A stretch of DNA of 40,926 nt from Rhodopirellula sp. (GCA_002690925.1 NZGD01000207.1:1-40926); one strand, 5' to 3'; shown: positions 1-9,739, numbered from the stretch's first letter. Program-made: numbers and translations. Notes: generated by a model from the sequence alone, not told the origin.

Positions 1-3000
1 GAAGAGGGAATCGAAATGCTCAGCAAAGCAACCTCATCATCAGTGACAGTCAGGGATGCACTATCACCGGAGTAGCCGGTGGCGTCCACGCTGATCAAAA
101 CGGTCTGATCGCCGTCAACCAGGCTGTCATCTTGCGCAGTGACCGTGAAAGTACCACTCGTCTGACCAGCAGCAATCGTCAAGGTGCCGACCGTGGCTTC
201 GGTCACATCGTTACTGACAATCGTCAACTCCACCGCATCACCAGAGGAATTACGGGTCACCGTTCCTACCGTCGTTCCGCCGAACTCACTGATGACAGCA
301 TCTGCCAACGACAGACTCAAAGCCGGGGCGGTGGTATCAACCACTGTCACAACACCAGACGCACCCGCATAGCCGGAAGAATCAACACTGATCGAAACCT
401 GCTGATCGCCATCCACAAAAGAATCATCCACTCCAGAAATCACAAACTGGGCTGATGTCGAACCGGCCGCGATCGTCACAGTGCCAGAAACCGAGGCTTC
501 ATTCGGATCACCACTCGCCAAATTCACTGTCAAAGGTGAACCCGTGTCAGTATTGCGAGATACAACTCCGACCAACGTGGAGCCCTCTGAGACCGAAGCG
601 TCACCTAAATCCAAAGACAGAGTGGCGATATCATCATCTGCATTACTAAGAGAAACATCATCAGGATTCAAACCGCTGTAATTGCTATCGGCCGTAACTG
701 CAACACCGAGAACAACCGAATAACCCACAGCACCATCGACAACCGAGTCATCCACACCCGTCACTGTGACTGTCTGAGCTTCACTCCAATTACTGGAAGT
801 GAAAGTCAACTGGCTTACATCAACAGTACCCTCACTCGTGTCACTCGACTCGACACTGAAACTCACATCTGAAACTGGAGCTTCAGTCAAAGCAACAGTA
901 AAACTGACGGAACCACCAGCTTCTGTCGTCTCAGCAGATGGACTTGGGGCGGAAACCACCACATCACCCGTAGCAGTCACTGGTGGCATCAGAAAATCAA
1001 TCACCTTGTCCATCACAAACGCTTGATTATTAGGGTCACCAGCACTTGAGCTGATACCCTCAAACGGTGCCGCCATGAACACCACCCGGAAATCCTCACC
1101 GCCATATCCAATCGTGTTGAACGGCTGAGCGTCACTGTTCACCGAGTTGCGATAGAAAACACCCTCTGCCGCTGGGGCAGGTGCCAACGAATCGCTCCAG
1201 TCCGCGCTGAAGTCAGACGGAAGACTGAAACTCAAGTTCATGCCATCGCTGATCGAACTACCGCTGACACCTACATACTGACTCAGATTCCGAACATCAC
1301 TGGTAAAGGAAGCAAGCTTCAGATAGTCAGATTGGAAAGACGCACTCACTCCGTTGTAAAGAATATCCTGCCCAACAAGGAACAAGCCTCCGCCACCATC
1401 AAGGTAAGCGGCTAAGGCAGTCTGCTCTGCAGCCGAGACCCCCGCGTCGGTTGCAGAATAATCGAATCCAGTATTCCAAATCACTACGTCGTAATCACCC
1501 AGTTCGGCTGTATCAGGTAAGCCCTGCGAAGCAACCTGCCAACTGTCGTACTGTAATGAATTGGCATCAAGAGCAGCTGTGTAGAATCGCTCGTAAGCTG
1601 CCCCCTGATCATCGTCCACAAACAGGATAGGAGGAGTGGGCGGCAGCACAGAAACTGTTACTGTTGCGGTCGCTGTTTCCTGTTGATCATCAGTGATCGT
1701 GTACGTAAAGGTATCTGTGCCGCTGAAACCTGTATTGGGTGTGTAAGTAACAACTCCATTTAAATGAGTTGCCTGTCCATTGGCAGGAGTACCCAGTGAA
1801 GTAATCGAGAATGATCCATTTTGCGGATCAGAGTCATTTTCCAGCACATTGATTTCTACCGGGGTATCAACTTGAGTTGTCGCCGTATCATTCCCTGCGA
1901 TAAGAGTTTGTGAACTAGCCACAACGGTACCACTAATCAAGTACTGGCCTCGACTCACAGACTCGTCAAATCCAGTTGGTGGATTCGCTGCCCAGTTCCC
2001 ATAACCGGTACCATCGATTGCGATGTAGTACGTGCCCGGAGACAAAGACAGATTACTGAAAGAAGCGTTGAGTTGCGTTGCGGGGTTTGAAGTCGCAACA
2101 ACGTTTTGACTGCTGTCATAAATGGTGGCTACCACGTCAAGGTTCGAGCCCTGATCTCCCACCGGGGTTGCCTCAATTGAACGAGTGAAACCGACACCAT
2201 TATTGACGAAGGTCTCTTGCACATAGGAATCGATGGTGAGACTAATCTGGCCTTCACCGGTTTCGAAAGAAAACCAGTCTTGATCGGCAGCCTGAGAAAT
2301 GACACCAAATCCACTGACATCCACGAGATTAGCATCGCTGGCGTTAACGCCCTCATTCTCTAACGAGCTAGCAGTACCAGCAGTTCCACCATGATCATCC
2401 GCTCGGTATCCAAATCCATTGTCACTGGTGATGATTTGCCAATCGTCTTCATTATTATTGGCTTGATAGTATTGACCAGTGTCCCATGTGGTCATATTCG
2501 TGCTGTAACCACTCCCCATGATCGGTCCCCATGCGACTTCGCCGGAGCCATGACCTCCGTAGTACGCAGCACCTGCCGTGGTCCCGTCATGACTGAGCCC
2601 TAATGCGTGGCCAACTTCATGAGTCGTGGCTGCGGAGACTCCAATCGCACTAGTATTAAACACGAAGACTGGTTCGTCGACAGAATCATTGAAACTTGTT
2701 AGGTAAGCGAAACCTCCGCAACCACAGTTGTCCCAATCTTCCGTTATTACAACGCGCGATCCCCATTGCGTGTCAGATCCACCCGTTTTACTCAAAGCTT
2801 CGGCGCCCGGATCTTCCGTCGTGACATTAATCTGAAATGGCGAAAAGTCTTCGGCAACCCGCTTCCATATTCCCTGGATCTGCGCAAGTTCACTATCGGT
2901 GAAGCTGGCACCATTTCCTGCTGGGTCATACGCCGGCGAAACGATACTACTTCTCCCACTCGCCGCGTTCCATGTTGTTCCCTCAGTGACATGCCCATCA

Positions 3001-3461
3001 AAATCAAGGTAGATGGTGTGATCAGCATTGGGCAAGCTATGCAGCAAGAACGTGTCGGCCAGTGCTGCTGGAGCAGAAGATCCTGATGCCCCACCACCTT
3101 CTTCAATGAAGTCAAATACCTGCTGGGGACGCTCCACGAACAGCGTTGGCCCCGCCGCCGTGCATTGGCCACAGGAGCAGCCTGGCTCATGTGGCGGTCC
3201 ATCTCCGTCACCACCGCAATCGTGACCATCAAGATTGCTCACGTAATCTTCATAGGCACCTTCTTGCATGGGACCAAAAGGCGAGTATTGCTGAAACTCA
3301 GCGGGCGTCATTTCCCAACCACTGTGCCAATGCCCCGGTTGCATCCAGTCAAAGGTGGCGTTTGCTGCCAATAGACGACGTGACTCCAACGCTTCGAAAA
3401 TTCTTTTTCTGAGGGCAGACCTCCGAGTCAACCGGCCTCGCGTAATGGAAGTTTGACGCAT
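1..3461 (-). CDS. Giant secreted zinc metalloprotease/adhesin, LEPR-XLL type (partial, C-terminus outside window)
   Basis: The frame is open without a stop from an ATG at 3461 to the window edge (1153 residues seen). Residues 22-32 read [11 protein letters not shown], close to the LEPR-XLL N-terminal motif of large planctomycete extracellular proteins. A Cys/His/Gly-rich linker follows. The metzincin-type zinc site [11 protein letters not shown] lies at residues 281-291 (2589-2621), so a reprolysin/pappalysin-like protease is likely. Then come a PPC-like domain (about 357-503), a cadherin-like tandem beta domain with VLENDSDP (about 520-603), a flavodoxin- or amidotransferase-like alpha/beta domain starting FVDDDQG (about 612-820), and Calx-beta-like repeats of roughly 100 residues carrying D-D-S-x-V-D-G motifs (825 onward). 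AAGGAG lies 13 nt before the start, which is a long spacing. Function is inferred: an exported Ca/Zn-dependent surface or secreted protease. The domain order is seen; the substrate is unknown. Confidence 0.85.
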   Translation of the reverse strand, partial: MRQTSITRGRLTRRSALRKRIFEALESRRLLAANATFDWMQPGHWHSGWEMTPAEFQQYSPFGPMQEGAYEDYVSNLDGHDCGGDGDGPPHEPGCSCGQCTAAGPTLFVERPQQVFDFIEEGGGASGSSAPAALADTFLLHSLPNADHTIYLDFDGHVTEGTTWNAASGRSSIVSPAYDPAGNGASFTDSELAQIQGIWKRVAEDFSPFQINVTTEDPGAEALSKTGGSDTQWGSRVVITEDWDNCGCGGFAYLTSFNDSVDEPVFVFNTSAIGVSAATTHEVGHALGLSHDGTTAGAAYYGGHGSGEVAWGPIMGSGYSTNMTTWDTGQYYQANNNEDDWQIITSDNGFGYRADDHGGTAGTASSLENEGVNASDANLVDVSGFGVISQAADQDWFSFETGEGQISLTIDSYVQETFVNNGVGFTRSIEATPVGDQGSNLDVVATIYDSSQNVVATSNPATQLNASFSNLSLSPGTYYIAIDGTGYGNWAANPPTGFDESVSRGQYLISGTVVASSQTLIAGNDTATTQVDTPVEINVLENDSDPQNGSFSITSLGTPANGQATHLNGVVTYTPNTGFSGTDTFTYTITDDQQETATATVTVSVLPPTPPILFVDDDQGAAYERFYTAALDANSLQYDSWQVASQGLPDTAELGDYDVVIWNTGFDYSATDAGVSAAEQTALAAYLDGGGGLFLVGQDILYNGVSASFQSDYLKLASFTSDVRNLSQYVGVSGSSISDGMNLSFSLPSDFSADWSDSLAPAPAAEGVFYRNSVNSDAQPFNTIGYGGEDFRVVFMAAPFEGISSSAGDPNNQAFVMDKVIDFLMPPVTATGDVVVSAPSPSAETTEAGGSVSFTVALTEAPVSDVSFSVESSDTSEGTVDVSQLTFTSSNWSEAQTVTVTGVDDSVVDGAVGYSVVLGVAVTADSNYSGLNPDDVSLSNADDDIATLSLDLGDASVSEGSTLVGVVSRNTDTGSPLTVNLASGDPNEASVSGTVTIAAGSTSAQFVISGVDDSFVDGDQQVSISVDSSGYAGASGVVTVVDTTAPALSLSLADAVISEFGGTTVGTVTRNSSGDAVELTIVSNDVTEATVGTLTIAAGQTSGTFTVTAQDDSLVDGDQTVLISVDATGYSGDSASLTVTDDEVALLSISIPS

Positions 3462-4108
3462 AATAAATCCCGTGCTCCTTCGATGAAAAGGCTGGAGGTG
3501 GAAGAGCGTTCGTTTAGCATGTGGACAGAGAAGAGAACCGCACGCTTGAATCCTGCACGACCGCGATTCGGTGTCCCGTTAGACTAGCGGTTGCCCGCAA
3601 ACGGCCAAGTTTTTTATCTACGGATTGTTATTTTTTTACAAGCGACAAAACACCCCACGCTGCACATTCCCCCTACCTTGCCAGGCGAGATGTCATTGCA
3701 GTCGTTGAACAAGCTTCACTCGCGGTAATTTCGAGATCGAGACACTACAGCAACGGATAAAAAACCTAAAAATCCTGTGGCCACTCGACAATTGGTTTGG
3801 CGGGGTAATTGCTTACTTATTTCCAGCGTTGCACCACTCTGCAAAAAACGTCAACGCAAACGTCGGTAACTGCAGTAACATCTGTACAGACACACAAGAG
3901 CCAAAGAAAAACAGCTGCTCGTAAACTTCCTGTCACTGACTCAACACTTTTACATTCCGTTCAGTACAGAGCCTCCACGTTCGGTGGATCACTGGCCCAA
4001 TTTTCCGAGTGTGCACAACCACCAGAGAAACAACAGCCAGATTAAGTCCGACAAAAGCTCCTCACGCACCCCCCAAGCCCCCCTGACACCCCCACACTTT
4101 CTACTTCC
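3462..4108. other. Intergenic region between divergent genes
   Basis: This 647-base gap separates the divergent metalloprotease (minus) and cytochrome (plus) genes and should hold both promoters. I see no convincing ORF. It contains a nested inverted repeat followed by T6 (3576-3615), a T7 run near 3630, and a C-rich tract just before the cytochrome start (4069-4093). No clear -35/-10 pair could be assigned by eye. Confidence 0.6.
3576..3615 (+). terminator. Possible intrinsic terminator or attenuator in a leader
   Basis: Outer arms CCGTT (3576-3580) and AACGG (3600-3604) enclose an inner hairpin GCGG-TTGC-CCGC (3587-3598). A T6 run (3610-3615) follows 5 nt later. It lies about 500 nt upstream of the cytochrome gene with no plus-strand gene before it, so it would act as a leader attenuator or the end of a small RNA. 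The loop and spacing are not ideal, so confidence is low. Confidence 0.3.
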
Positions 4109-4149
4109 ATGCATCTTCTATTGCCTACTTCTATGCATCTTCTATTGAG
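4102..4149 (+). repeat. 24-nt tandem duplication spanning the start codon
   Basis: Unit 1 (4102-4125) and unit 2 (4126-4149) match at 21 of 24 positions. Each contains ATGCATCTTCTATTG, so the gene has two in-frame ATG codons and the leader peptide begins with a repeated M-H-L-L-L. Confidence 0.9.
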
Positions 4150-7100
4150 CAGACGCGTTGTATTGATTGCATGCCTGACCACCAGCTATGCAAGTCTGCC
4201 AGCGGCTGTAACCGCTCGCCAACCGACACCTTTCATTGAGCAGCTTCAAGCTGTCTCTTCGGTAGACTTGGCACAACAAGCTCGACAACGGGGCGATGCG
4301 AAACGCGGTGCCCTAATTTTTCACACCACTGCTGCCTCTTGCGTTCACTGCCACACCCAAAGCAATGATCAAGCGACCACGCAAAGCTTGCCGCTTGGCC
4401 CAGACCTGACAATCCGCAGAGACGTATCGGATGCGTATCTTGTCGAATCGCTCCTGTACCCTTCGAAAGTGATTCACAAAGACTATGAAACCAAATCAAT
4501 CTTGACCACAAGTGGAGAGGTGGTTGTTGCACTCATCATTGACGAGAAGGACAACAAACTCACGGTACGATCCGCGAACGACCTGGAACGAACTCGTATT
4601 ATCTCAAAAGACGAGATCGAGGCGATCAAGACAAATACTCAATCGGTGATGCCAGAGGGCTTGGTCGCGACGATTGGTAACCTTCGAGACTTTCTGGACC
4701 TAACTCTTTACCTGATCGAAGTTGCCGAGGGAGGCAAAATTCGTGCAGAGAAGTTAAAGCCTGAACCTGAGCAACTCGAATTCACGGATGACACGCTGGA
4801 CCTGGATCACGCAGGCATCATTGGAAAGATGCGTACCCGTGATTTCGAAACAGGCAAAGGTATTTTCCATGGCTACTGCTTCAATTGCCATGGAGACGAT
4901 GGCAATTCGCCTTCTCTGCCCACCGCGCGTGCTTTTGGCACCGACAAAATGCGATTTGGCTCAGACCCTTTCCAGATGTTCATGACGTTATCAAAGGGCA
5001 AGGGACTCATGGCTGCCATGCGACACCTGACGCCCAAAGAGCGATATCAAGTTGTGCACTACGTTCGCGAACAATTCATGAAGCCGTCCAACCCAGATTA
5101 TTTCGAAGTCGATAAGGAGTACTTGCAAGGTCTTCCCAAGGGAACCCGTAATGGTTCCGAACAGCCTGAAATCAAGCGTGATTATGGCAGCACACTAGCT
5201 TCACAACTGGGACGTGAACATAGCAGTGTGCTGAATGTAGATCTTGGTGGCACCACGATTTCCTATGACCTGCACTCCATGGATCAAGCAGGCGTTTGGA
5301 AGGGTGGACTCGATCTCACACAAACGCAGCACATCCGAGACCGAGGTGAAGGCACAGTCACCGCGGCGGGTAAAGAAATTGAAGCATTTTCTGGCTGGGC
5401 ATGGGGTCATGATGGATCGCTCGATTACCCGCGAAGTGACCTGTTACCACGTGGGCCGATGCCACAACACTGGATGAACTACCGCGGACATTACATCCAC
5501 GGGCGACAGGCTGTATTGAGCTACTCGATTGACGGTCGGGCGATTTTGGAGACTCCAGCGCAGTTGGAAAATGAACTTACACACAACATGCAAATCATGC
5601 CCGGCACACCGCTAATACTGTCAGTCGGGCAAGAACAAACCACATCCGACAAGTCAACCCAAACAACAGTCCACAACGTAATCGGTTCTGTCACGAGGGG
5701 ATGGAATTCGGTTAAACCAGCGGCAAAAAACGTGATGAGAGATCAGGTCAGAACAGCGGAAAACTGCTTCATCATAAGTTACCAATATGACAAAACTCAA
5801 ATCGTCAAATACACAGCGGCAGGAATCACTGGCGACACATCGGACATGCAGTGGCAAATCGACAGGAAAAGTCGCCTTTGCCTGAAGATTCCTGAGGACA
5901 AACAGACTCGCAACATCACAATTCATCGATCACAAGGCGATAATTTAAAGTCATTAAACGATTGGCTTTCGTCAGTTAAAGCAGCCCCGCTCAAAGACCG
6001 GCGAACTGCGTCTGACCTGACATCTGGCGGCCCATTGCGATGGCCTGAAGTATTGCACACCACCGGCTACCAAGGCTTGGAGCAAACTGGGTATGCCCTA
6101 GATACGCTAACGCTTCCAGACGCAAATCCTTGGAACAGCTGGTTTCGAACATCAGCACTCGACTTCTTTCCTGATGGTCGATTGGCACTGTCGACATACG
6201 GAGGTGACATATGGATTGGCTCCGGCATCGACCTTGAACTGACTGACATTCGCTGGAAGCGATTCGCGGCGGGCCTATATGAACCCTTTGGAGTTAAAGT
6301 TGTGGACGATCACGTCTTTGTCACCTGCAAGGACCGTATCGTCAGATTGCACGACCTGAATCAGGACGGAGAAGCAGACTTCCATGAAAGTTTCAGCCCG
6401 GACATGGATGTCTCGGTCAACTTCCATGCCTTCAACTTCGACCTTCAGACAGATAATGAAGGTAATTTTTACTATAGCAAGAGTGGTCACGGCGCGGACT
6501 CAACTCTGCCAGGAGCAGTGATCAAGATCTCGCCGGACGGAAAAAAACGCGAAGTCTTTTGCACCGGTTTCCGCACTCCTAATGGAATGGGGATGCTACC
6601 CGATGGACGACCAACCGCAAGCGACAATCAAGGCCAGTGGACCCCAGCATCGAAGGTGAGTCTACTCAAGCCAGGCGGTTTTTATGGCTGGGTTCAAACC
6701 TATTCGATTCCTGGCAAGTGGGAACCCGGTGGTGGAACCATTGACGTAAAAAATGTTGTACCACCGTCATCTTTTGATTCTCCACTTATCTGGATGCCGC
6801 AGGATTTTGACAATTCATCCGGTGGACAACTTTGGGTTGATGACGCACGGTGGGGCCCGCTATCGGGGCACCTGCTACACACGAGTTTTGGCAAGGGCTG
6901 GATGTCCTACTTGATGATTCAGGACATCGAAGGACATACTCAGGCCGCAATTGCGAAACTGCCATTTGACTTTCGAACTGGAATCATGCGTGCTCGGGTA
7001 AACCCAAAGGACGGGCAGGTCTATGCAACGGGACTGCAAGGCTGGAATGGGGGGGGGCGTGCCGGTTTACAAGAGGGCGGGCTACAACGGGTTCGCTACA

Positions 7101-7468
7101 CCGGAAAACCGTGGCAAATGGTCAGCGACTGCAAGGTTGAGAAGAATGGATTGCGGATCACATTCAATTTTCCACTTGAGCCCAACAGTGCCACTGATCT
7201 GGGATCATATGCAGCCGAACACTGGAATTATCACTGGCGAAGTAGCTATGGCTCAGATCGATACTCGCCCCTGACTGACATGCGTGGCACAGAAACCATA
7301 AAAATCGAATCAGTCACATTAGAAGCAGACGGAAGAAGCGTGAAGCTCAACATTGGTAAAATGATTCCTGTCGATCAGGCTCATATCAAGTTTCGTGTGA
7401 AGTCACTCGACGGATCCACTTTCGAAGATGAACTTTACTGGACGATCAATCACGTGCCGACTCAGTAA
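4109..7468 (+). CDS. PVC-type diheme c-type cytochrome with DUF6797-like and beta-propeller (dehydrogenase-like) domains
   Basis: This is a 1119-residue exported protein with a signal peptide at about residues 10-36. A planctomycete PVC-type heme domain occupies about 62-205, with heme site CVHCH (78-82) and the motifs GPDLT, LLYPSKVI and SVMPEGL. A second cytochrome c domain has CFNCH (257-261). A DUF6797-like region follows (about 370-490, including HWMNYRGHY). The C-terminal half resembles a glucose/sorbosone dehydrogenase-type beta-propeller (LYEPFGVKV, DLNQDGEADF, RTPNGMGMLPDGR). It probably oxidises a sugar-like or other organic substrate in the periplasm and passes electrons through the hemes; the substrate is unknown. 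Two in-frame ATGs (4109, 4133) arise from a 24-nt tandem duplication, and neither has a Shine-Dalgarno site. An 8-G run near 7046 lies within the intact frame. The next propeller gene lies downstream on the same strand. Confidence 0.85.
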   Translation: MHLLLPTSMHLLLSRRVVLIACLTTSYASLPAAVTARQPTPFIEQLQAVSSVDLAQQARQRGDAKRGALIFHTTAASCVHCHTQSNDQATTQSLPLGPDLTIRRDVSDAYLVESLLYPSKVIHKDYETKSILTTSGEVVVALIIDEKDNKLTVRSANDLERTRIISKDEIEAIKTNTQSVMPEGLVATIGNLRDFLDLTLYLIEVAEGGKIRAEKLKPEPEQLEFTDDTLDLDHAGIIGKMRTRDFETGKGIFHGYCFNCHGDDGNSPSLPTARAFGTDKMRFGSDPFQMFMTLSKGKGLMAAMRHLTPKERYQVVHYVREQFMKPSNPDYFEVDKEYLQGLPKGTRNGSEQPEIKRDYGSTLASQLGREHSSVLNVDLGGTTISYDLHSMDQAGVWKGGLDLTQTQHIRDRGEGTVTAAGKEIEAFSGWAWGHDGSLDYPRSDLLPRGPMPQHWMNYRGHYIHGRQAVLSYSIDGRAILETPAQLENELTHNMQIMPGTPLILSVGQEQTTSDKSTQTTVHNVIGSVTRGWNSVKPAAKNVMRDQVRTAENCFIISYQYDKTQIVKYTAAGITGDTSDMQWQIDRKSRLCLKIPEDKQTRNITIHRSQGDNLKSLNDWLSSVKAAPLKDRRTASDLTSGGPLRWPEVLHTTGYQGLEQTGYALDTLTLPDANPWNSWFRTSALDFFPDGRLALSTYGGDIWIGSGIDLELTDIRWKRFAAGLYEPFGVKVVDDHVFVTCKDRIVRLHDLNQDGEADFHESFSPDMDVSVNFHAFNFDLQTDNEGNFYYSKSGHGADSTLPGAVIKISPDGKKREVFCTGFRTPNGMGMLPDGRPTASDNQGQWTPASKVSLLKPGGFYGWVQTYSIPGKWEPGGGTIDVKNVVPPSSFDSPLIWMPQDFDNSSGGQLWVDDARWGPLSGHLLHTSFGKGWMSYLMIQDIEGHTQAAIAKLPFDFRTGIMRARVNPKDGQVYATGLQGWNGGGRAGLQEGGLQRVRYTGKPWQMVSDCKVEKNGLRITFNFPLEPNSATDLGSYAAEHWNYHWRSSYGSDRYSPLTDMRGTETIKIESVTLEADGRSVKLNIGKMIPVDQAHIKFRVKSLDGSTFEDELYWTINHVPTQ

Positions 7469-7519
7469 AAAATCTGTGTGTCATTGCAGAGCCATGCCGT
7501 CAGTCCCTCATAAATATTT

Positions 7520-7541
7520 GAGAACGATTCCAACCGTTCTC
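7520..7541 (+). promoter_or_regulatory. Hairpin between the cytochrome and propeller genes
   Basis: Perfect 7-bp arms GAGAACG (7520-7526) and CGTTCTC (7535-7541) have an 8-nt loop. No T-run follows, so it looks more like an mRNA processing or stability element than an intrinsic terminator. It sits 38 nt before the GTG of the next gene. Confidence 0.45.
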
Positions 7542-7579
7542 GGAGAACCAAACCCCTCCAGTCAAGCTTGGTAAAGTCC

Positions 7580-8674
7580 GTGCCTAAAACAACAACAAAT
7601 CGCCGAAGCTTCCTATCCATCACCACCCGTGCCACCGCAGCACTTCCAATTCTGTCAGGTCCGTTGATCTTGAATGCCGATGACAAAGCCGGCACCAAAG
7701 CTTCTGTCATTGGATCAGGGGAACACACTTACCAGGTCATGCATCACTGGGGTCGAAAAGACTTGCCGTCGACCCACAATTACGGCAATGCATCGCACGG
7801 CGTCTGTGTCGATAGAAAAGGTTATGTCTATATCACACACACAGGTACACCTGACTCCGTTTACGTGTTTGACCCCGACGGAAGATTTGTCAAAAGCCTT
7901 GCTGGATTTCATAGCGTCAACAAGGGCGACTCATCGACATCCAGTGGCCATGGCATCGACATCCGAACTGAAGGTAATGAAGAGTTCATTTACCTGTCGG
8001 CTTCCTATGCGAAGAAATCTTTCGCCAAGATGTCGCTCAAAGGTGAGCTTGTATGGACACGGGATCGAGACCAGATTTTTGAACACGCAGGATTCGCCGG
8101 AAAGAAACTTGGGTTTCGCCCCACGAACATCAGTTTCCGCCCTGATGGTGGCTACTACCTCGGTGACGGGTACGGCAGCGCATTTCTGTATCACTACGAC
8201 GCTCAGGACAATTTCATCAAAGCGATTGGAGGCTTCGGGCAGCAGGATGGCCAGTTCCGCACACCTCACGGACAGTGGCTTGATACGCGAGACGGGATCC
8301 CAAAGTTAGTGGTCGCCGACCGCGCCAATTCGAGACTTCAGTGGTTCGATATGGAAGGTAACCACCTGCGCACCCAGAACGGCTTTCTGTTTCCAGCTGA
8401 CATCGATTGCCAAGGTGATCTACTGCTTGTGCCCGACTTACACGCCCGCATTACAATTTTGGGACCGACAAACGAACCGGTAGCACAACTTGGTGACGAC
8501 AAAGTCTGGCGTAACAGGGTGCTCGACAAAAAAGAAGCCATGCGAACCAGCCCCAAGAAGTGGATTCCCGGTAGGTTCGTCCACCCGCACGATGCATGCT
8601 TTGATGCGGACGGCAACATCTTCGTAACAGAATGGGTCCGCGGTGGAAGGGTCAGTAAACTGGTCAAAGTTTAG
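7580..8674 (+). CDS. Tat-exported NHL/six-bladed beta-propeller protein
   Basis: From the GTG at 7580 the protein has 364 residues. The N-terminus has a twin-arginine signal, NRRSFLS (residues 7-13), followed by a hydrophobic stretch ending near LILNA. I therefore prefer this start over the in-frame TTG at 7568. The mature part shows repeated NHL-like blades: GVCVDRKGYVYITHTG, VYVFDPDGRFVKS, GQFRTPHGQWLDT, RANSRLQWFDMEGN, and a final HPHDACFDADGNIFVTEW. This resembles bacterial six-bladed propellers related to peptidyl-alpha-hydroxyglycine lyases, but no lyase activity can be claimed. It lies 111 nt after the cytochrome/propeller gene on the same strand and probably belongs to the same unit. 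Confidence 0.85.
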   Translation: MPKTTTNRRSFLSITTRATAALPILSGPLILNADDKAGTKASVIGSGEHTYQVMHHWGRKDLPSTHNYGNASHGVCVDRKGYVYITHTGTPDSVYVFDPDGRFVKSLAGFHSVNKGDSSTSSGHGIDIRTEGNEEFIYLSASYAKKSFAKMSLKGELVWTRDRDQIFEHAGFAGKKLGFRPTNISFRPDGGYYLGDGYGSAFLYHYDAQDNFIKAIGGFGQQDGQFRTPHGQWLDTRDGIPKLVVADRANSRLQWFDMEGNHLRTQNGFLFPADIDCQGDLLLVPDLHARITILGPTNEPVAQLGDDKVWRNRVLDKKEAMRTSPKKWIPGRFVHPHDACFDADGNIFVTEWVRGGRVSKLVKV

Positions 8675-8817
8675 CAATTTCATCACTTACAGATGGAGCT
8701 ACGCCGTTACCGGCAGGGCGTCGGCAATCTTGCCTCAGCATTCCAAAACGACCTGCACAAGGAAGCAAAGACACACAATGAAAGCAGCATCGCACTGCAA
8801 GAAGCGTGCGTGACACA

Positions 8818-8976
8818 TCAACTACTGTCATTTTCAGCACGCTTCTCCTCAGTCAGGCGGTTCCTGTCGAGGAATTCCGCCATTTTCTGGCTTCGCTTTT
8901 GCTGCTTCCGTTTTTCCCTATTGACTGGGTCACGAAAATCACGCCACCACTCCTTGATACGTTGCAACACAATCAT
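8818..8976 (-). CDS. Possible small basic hypothetical protein
   Basis: A 52-residue reading frame starts at the ATG at 8976. Its composition looks protein-like: an amphipathic start (MIVLQRIKEWWRDF) followed by a highly charged K/R/E helix and a short acidic end. An in-frame extension upstream to 9123 looks less protein-like. Only a weak purine stretch precedes the start. No family is recognised. The overlapping plus-strand frame at 8693-9034 looks like a shadow. Confidence 0.4.
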   Translation of the reverse strand: MIVLQRIKEWWRDFRDPVNREKRKQQKRSQKMAEFLDRNRLTEEKRAENDSS

Positions 8977-9260
8977 CCTGCTATCCAATCTCAGTCGCCT
9001 GATAAGAACCACAGTCGTTGGAGCAGCTTCATAACGACAAACAAGCTTAAAACGGATCCACCCGCTTACGCCCCCCTCGCTTAGAGCAGCGACTATGACT
9101 GAACAAGCTTTGATTTCAAGCAACTTACAATGATTCTTGTTTGACTTTTAATGGAGTCCACATGCAGAGGGCCAAGAGGACCCGAGATCTCCCCGCCCGA
9201 GTAACGTTTGGCTGAAACCCCATTTCGTTTCAACACAACCAGTCAGATACCGGACACCGT

Positions 9261-9288
9261 TTTACCCAAGCCAGTTTACCCAAGCCAG
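9261..9288. repeat. Perfect 14-nt tandem duplication
   Basis: TTTACCCAAGCCAG occurs at 9261-9274 and again at 9275-9288 with no mismatch, in non-coding sequence downstream of the DUF971 gene. Confidence 0.95.
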
Positions 9289-9367
9289 CTCCGACACTCA
9301 GCGTTTGCTAATACACCGAGAACGTTTTCAACGCAAATTCATAGCGGACGCAAAAGACGTCCGAGGT

Positions 9368-9739
9368 TCAACCTGACGTCCTCAACAATTGCATGGAATA
9401 AATTCCGGACGAGTGCCCATCGCTGAATGTTACGTTGTAAGCATAGGCCCCCACAGGCTTCATTCCAGTAATCGTTAAAGGCTGAGCCTCAGCCGCACTT
9501 AGCACGGGCAGAATGGTAAGCTTATCTCCGCCAGTCTCCTGTTTCTTTTTTTCACCCCGTTTTTTCTCTCGGCACGTTGCACATGGACAAGCCTTGCGCA
9601 ACTGCAAGGCCGTCCACCTTGTTTCAACACCGTCGCTCCAACTGATAACAACCGCTGAATTCTCATCACGTCCCAACCCCACCGGTACAACACCAGCGGG
9701 CAAGCTTGCTTGGGGCTCATTAAACACGGGCTCAGTCAT
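9368..9739 (-). CDS. DUF971 (GBBH-like N-terminal) domain protein
   Basis: A 123-residue protein is read from the ATG at 9739. An in-frame extension to 9907 would overlap the upstream gene and is unlikely. The DUF971 pattern is clear: VVISWSDGVETRWTALQLRKACPCATC, then ITGMKPVGAYAYNVTFSDGHSSGIYSMQLL. The same fold occurs at the N-terminus of gamma-butyrobetaine hydroxylases and in some Mrp/HCF101-type Fe-S carriers. The CPCATC cysteines could bind a metal. A K/E-rich segment (REKKRGEKKKQE) is inserted between the two halves. It starts 64 nt after the PaaK-like gene on the same strand, so co-transcription is plausible. Its biochemical role is not known. Confidence 0.85.
   Translation of the reverse strand: MTEPVFNEPQASLPAGVVPVGLGRDENSAVVISWSDGVETRWTALQLRKACPCATCREKKRGEKKKQETGGDKLTILPVLSAAEAQPLTITGMKPVGAYAYNVTFSDGHSSGIYSMQLLRTSG

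Larger units (their letters stand above)
8675..9367. other. Gap with one doubtful small ORF
   Basis: Apart from the possible minus-strand ORF at 8818-8976 I see no supported gene in these 693 bases. A perfect 14-nt tandem duplication lies at 9261-9288. The region between the end of the propeller gene and the end of the DUF971 gene is convergent, so terminators are expected, but none with a clear stem and T-run is visible. Confidence 0.5.

Noticed and set aside
132..1026. Several plus-strand ORFs of 60-107 codons in the first kilobase
   Set aside because: They are antisense shadows of the long open minus-strand metalloprotease gene, whose domains are clear.
2792..3232. Minus-strand ORF of 146 codons
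   Set aside because: It is an alternative frame within the metalloprotease gene; the zinc site and LEPR-XLL motif lie in the other frame.
3809..4045. Plus-strand ORF of 78 codons in the divergent gap
   Set aside because: Thr/Gln/Ser-rich random-like composition, no RBS and no recognisable motif.
7046..7054. G8 run as possible frameshift in the cytochrome/propeller gene
   Set aside because: The reading frame and family-like sequence continue on both sides, so no frameshift is needed.
8693..9034. Plus-strand ORF of 113 codons after the propeller gene
   Set aside because: Composition is Ser/Arg/Leu-rich with no motif, it overlaps a more protein-like minus-strand frame, and it has no clear RBS.
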